A DNA stretch of 64,000 nucleotides, from NCBI RefSeq assembly GCF_003144245.1, contig NW_020289975.1, forward strand, positions 1,817,496 through 1,881,495. The letters are read 5' to 3'. Within the stretch, counting starts at the first letter, position 1. The number at the start of each line of letters is the position of its first letter. Both the position numbers and the translations under genes were made by a program. This stretch comes from Jaminaea rosea (taxonomy: Eukaryota > Basidiomycota > Exobasidiomycetes > Microstromatales). Under the pieces are notes generated by a model that had not been told where the DNA came from, did no database searches, and saw nothing but the letters and a program-made list of their open reading frames with translations. Shown here in pieces: positions 62,786 through 64,000 of this stretch.

Positions 62786-63234
62786 CTACATGTTCTTCAG
62801 AGGGTCGTGGCCCCAGTTCCTCAGGCTCCTCACACTCTTGGTGTTCTCCAGCTCCTCCTTGCTCTTTGTCTCCTTCATCTTCTCCTCCTGAGCCAGGTGC
62901 CTCTTGTTGTACGAGACGACCTTTCGCATGTGCTGAATGTCCTCTTCCGTGTACTTGTCTGCCTCCTTCTTCGGGTTACGCTTCAGAATGTCGACAATCT
63001 TGCGGCCAGAGTCGTGCCCAACTGTCTCGCCGGACTCGCCGCCCCAGCCTGCCGACTCGGACGACTCCGTCTTGAGCCACTTCTCCAGCTCGGAGGCCGA
63101 CATGTTGACGAGCTCGTTGAACTCTTCGATCTGTGGATGCAGAAGCGAGGAGGCGAGATGGTCAGGAGGAGGCCGTACACGCGGGGCTGCCTCACGCCGC
63201 GCGTACTTACAACTTCGTTGTCTGGCTTGACCAT
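62786..63234 (-). CDS. DUF3140-like small protein
   Basis: Exons 63234-63211 and 63130-62786; 122 residues. The first exon codes only MVKPDNEV. The rest follows the pattern of DUF3140 proteins: EEFNELVNMSASELEKWL, GHDSGRKIVDILKRNP, YTEEDIQHMRKVVSYNKRH and NTKSVRSLRNWGHDPLK. These proteins are found in bacteria and fungi and are thought to be nucleic-acid-associated, but function is unproven. All helix, no signal peptide. Confidence 0.9.
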
Positions 63235-64000
63235 GTTGGATCGCTTGCGTACGGTGACGTGGAAAGGTGTAGCAGAAAGAGGTACTGACTGGTGTAGCTG
63301 ACTTGTTAAGAAGGGACTCGTGGATGGAAGGCAAGCTCTCAGGGATGATACTCTATATACGGCTAGTCGTCTGACCGCCCGCGAGATCATGGCTGCTGCA
63401 GGGTCTTGTCGACGCTGAACCCTGGGCCTGTCATAACACTCCTTTGCCCGCCCCACCTAACGTAAGCTCGACCATCTGAATGCGTCGACGTCGAGCGATG
63501 CGGTGGATCCACTGGACGATGCATGATGGTGGCTCGTGCGGGGCGGACAGCGACGTCATTCGAGGTGGAGTTCGACTCAGCTTCCGTTCCGGTGGCAGGC
63601 TCCTTCCCCATAATCACCCCCCTCCGCCTTCCTTAGGTGGCCGCTGCTCGTCTCGTGCACTCTTGACTTTCATCGAGAGGGAGTCAGGCGGGGCCGTGGC
63701 GCCCATCAATTTGCCCTGTCAAACGCCTTCCAATGCCATTGACTCGTCGTCGTGACCCTGGGACATCGCTGCCTGGCCGAGCTGCTGTGCGTGGGCGCCC
63801 CGGCGGCTGCCGCGCAACGCGCTCCCGTTGTCGTCGCCGCCCGTCGCGACCCTTATTTTCTTCGCGTCATCCCTAACCATCCCTCACCGCAGCCAATCGA
63901 CTGCGGGAGGTCACCCTCACTGCGGCAGCCTACCAGGTCTCATGTTAGCATAAGGTAAGTAGCGCATAGAGTGCACAAGAACAAGCACAGCAACGACACG
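63235..64000. other. Right end of the window, no gene supported
   Basis: About 770 bases. Holds the promoter of the DUF3140-like gene, and perhaps the 5' region of a gene beyond the edge. Open frames are short and without motifs. Confidence 0.35.

Noticed and set aside
1-64000. CRISPR arrays, rRNA or tRNA genes
   Set aside because: No regularly spaced repeats and no tRNA box A/B pair or rRNA signature were found by eye.

Overview
This is a stretch of fungal nuclear DNA. The genes lie on both strands. Most are cut by short GT-AG introns (usually 50-90 bases, often starting GTGAGT), the DNA is GC-rich, and leaders are pyrimidine-rich. The mix of sparse short introns, Ser/Ala/Gly-rich insertions and a carotenoid gene fits a basidiomycete, most likely Ustilaginomycotina-like. 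That placement is inference. I see no rRNA, tRNA or CRISPR array.

From 1 to 10.4 kb the window holds housekeeping and metabolic genes: the 3' part of a phytoene desaturase, Pho88/Snd3, heme oxygenase, an F-box-like protein, the mitochondrial citrate carrier, an unrecognised conserved-looking protein and kynurenine 3-monooxygenase. At about 10.5-14.9 kb sits an apparently mobile block: a 2OG-Fe(II) dioxygenase gene resembling the TET/JBP group, facing tail to tail a whole-looking Crypton-type tyrosine recombinase with a GCR1_C-like C-terminal domain.

From 15 to 45.7 kb the sequence is dense conserved gene space: Trm9, an SPX-RING ubiquitin ligase, a membrane protein, a MAPEG protein, a PTRHD1-like protein, an Arc1/AIMP1-like tRNA-binding cofactor, an Aim34-like SAP protein, a GPI-type secreted protein, TFIIA gamma, APS kinase, Swc5, a peroxisomal Nudix hydrolase, a Hap3-like histone-fold protein, glutathione peroxidase, glutaredoxin, a glycerate-kinase-like protein, a GST, a GFA/CENP-V protein, cytochrome b5, MTA phosphorylase, a hotdog thioesterase, mitochondrial IF-3 and an aldo-keto reductase. 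Several thiol and sulfur genes (APS kinase, GPx, Grx, GST, GFA, MTAP) fall within 30-42 kb.

From 45.7 to 56.9 kb the DNA is gene-poor and looks accessory. It carries three small secreted cysteine-rich proteins and one larger gene made of three tandem copies of the same cysteine module. In every copy one phase-1 intron interrupts the same place, and a tiny last exon supplies a final Cys-Val/Ile-Val tail. An unrecognised multi-exon gene and a Gln-rich gene lie between them. I regard this module family as the best candidate for an undescribed system, perhaps secreted effectors or processed peptides.

From 57 to 64 kb the window returns to conserved genes: an unknown basic protein, alanine aminotransferase, Rho-GDI and a DUF3140-like protein.
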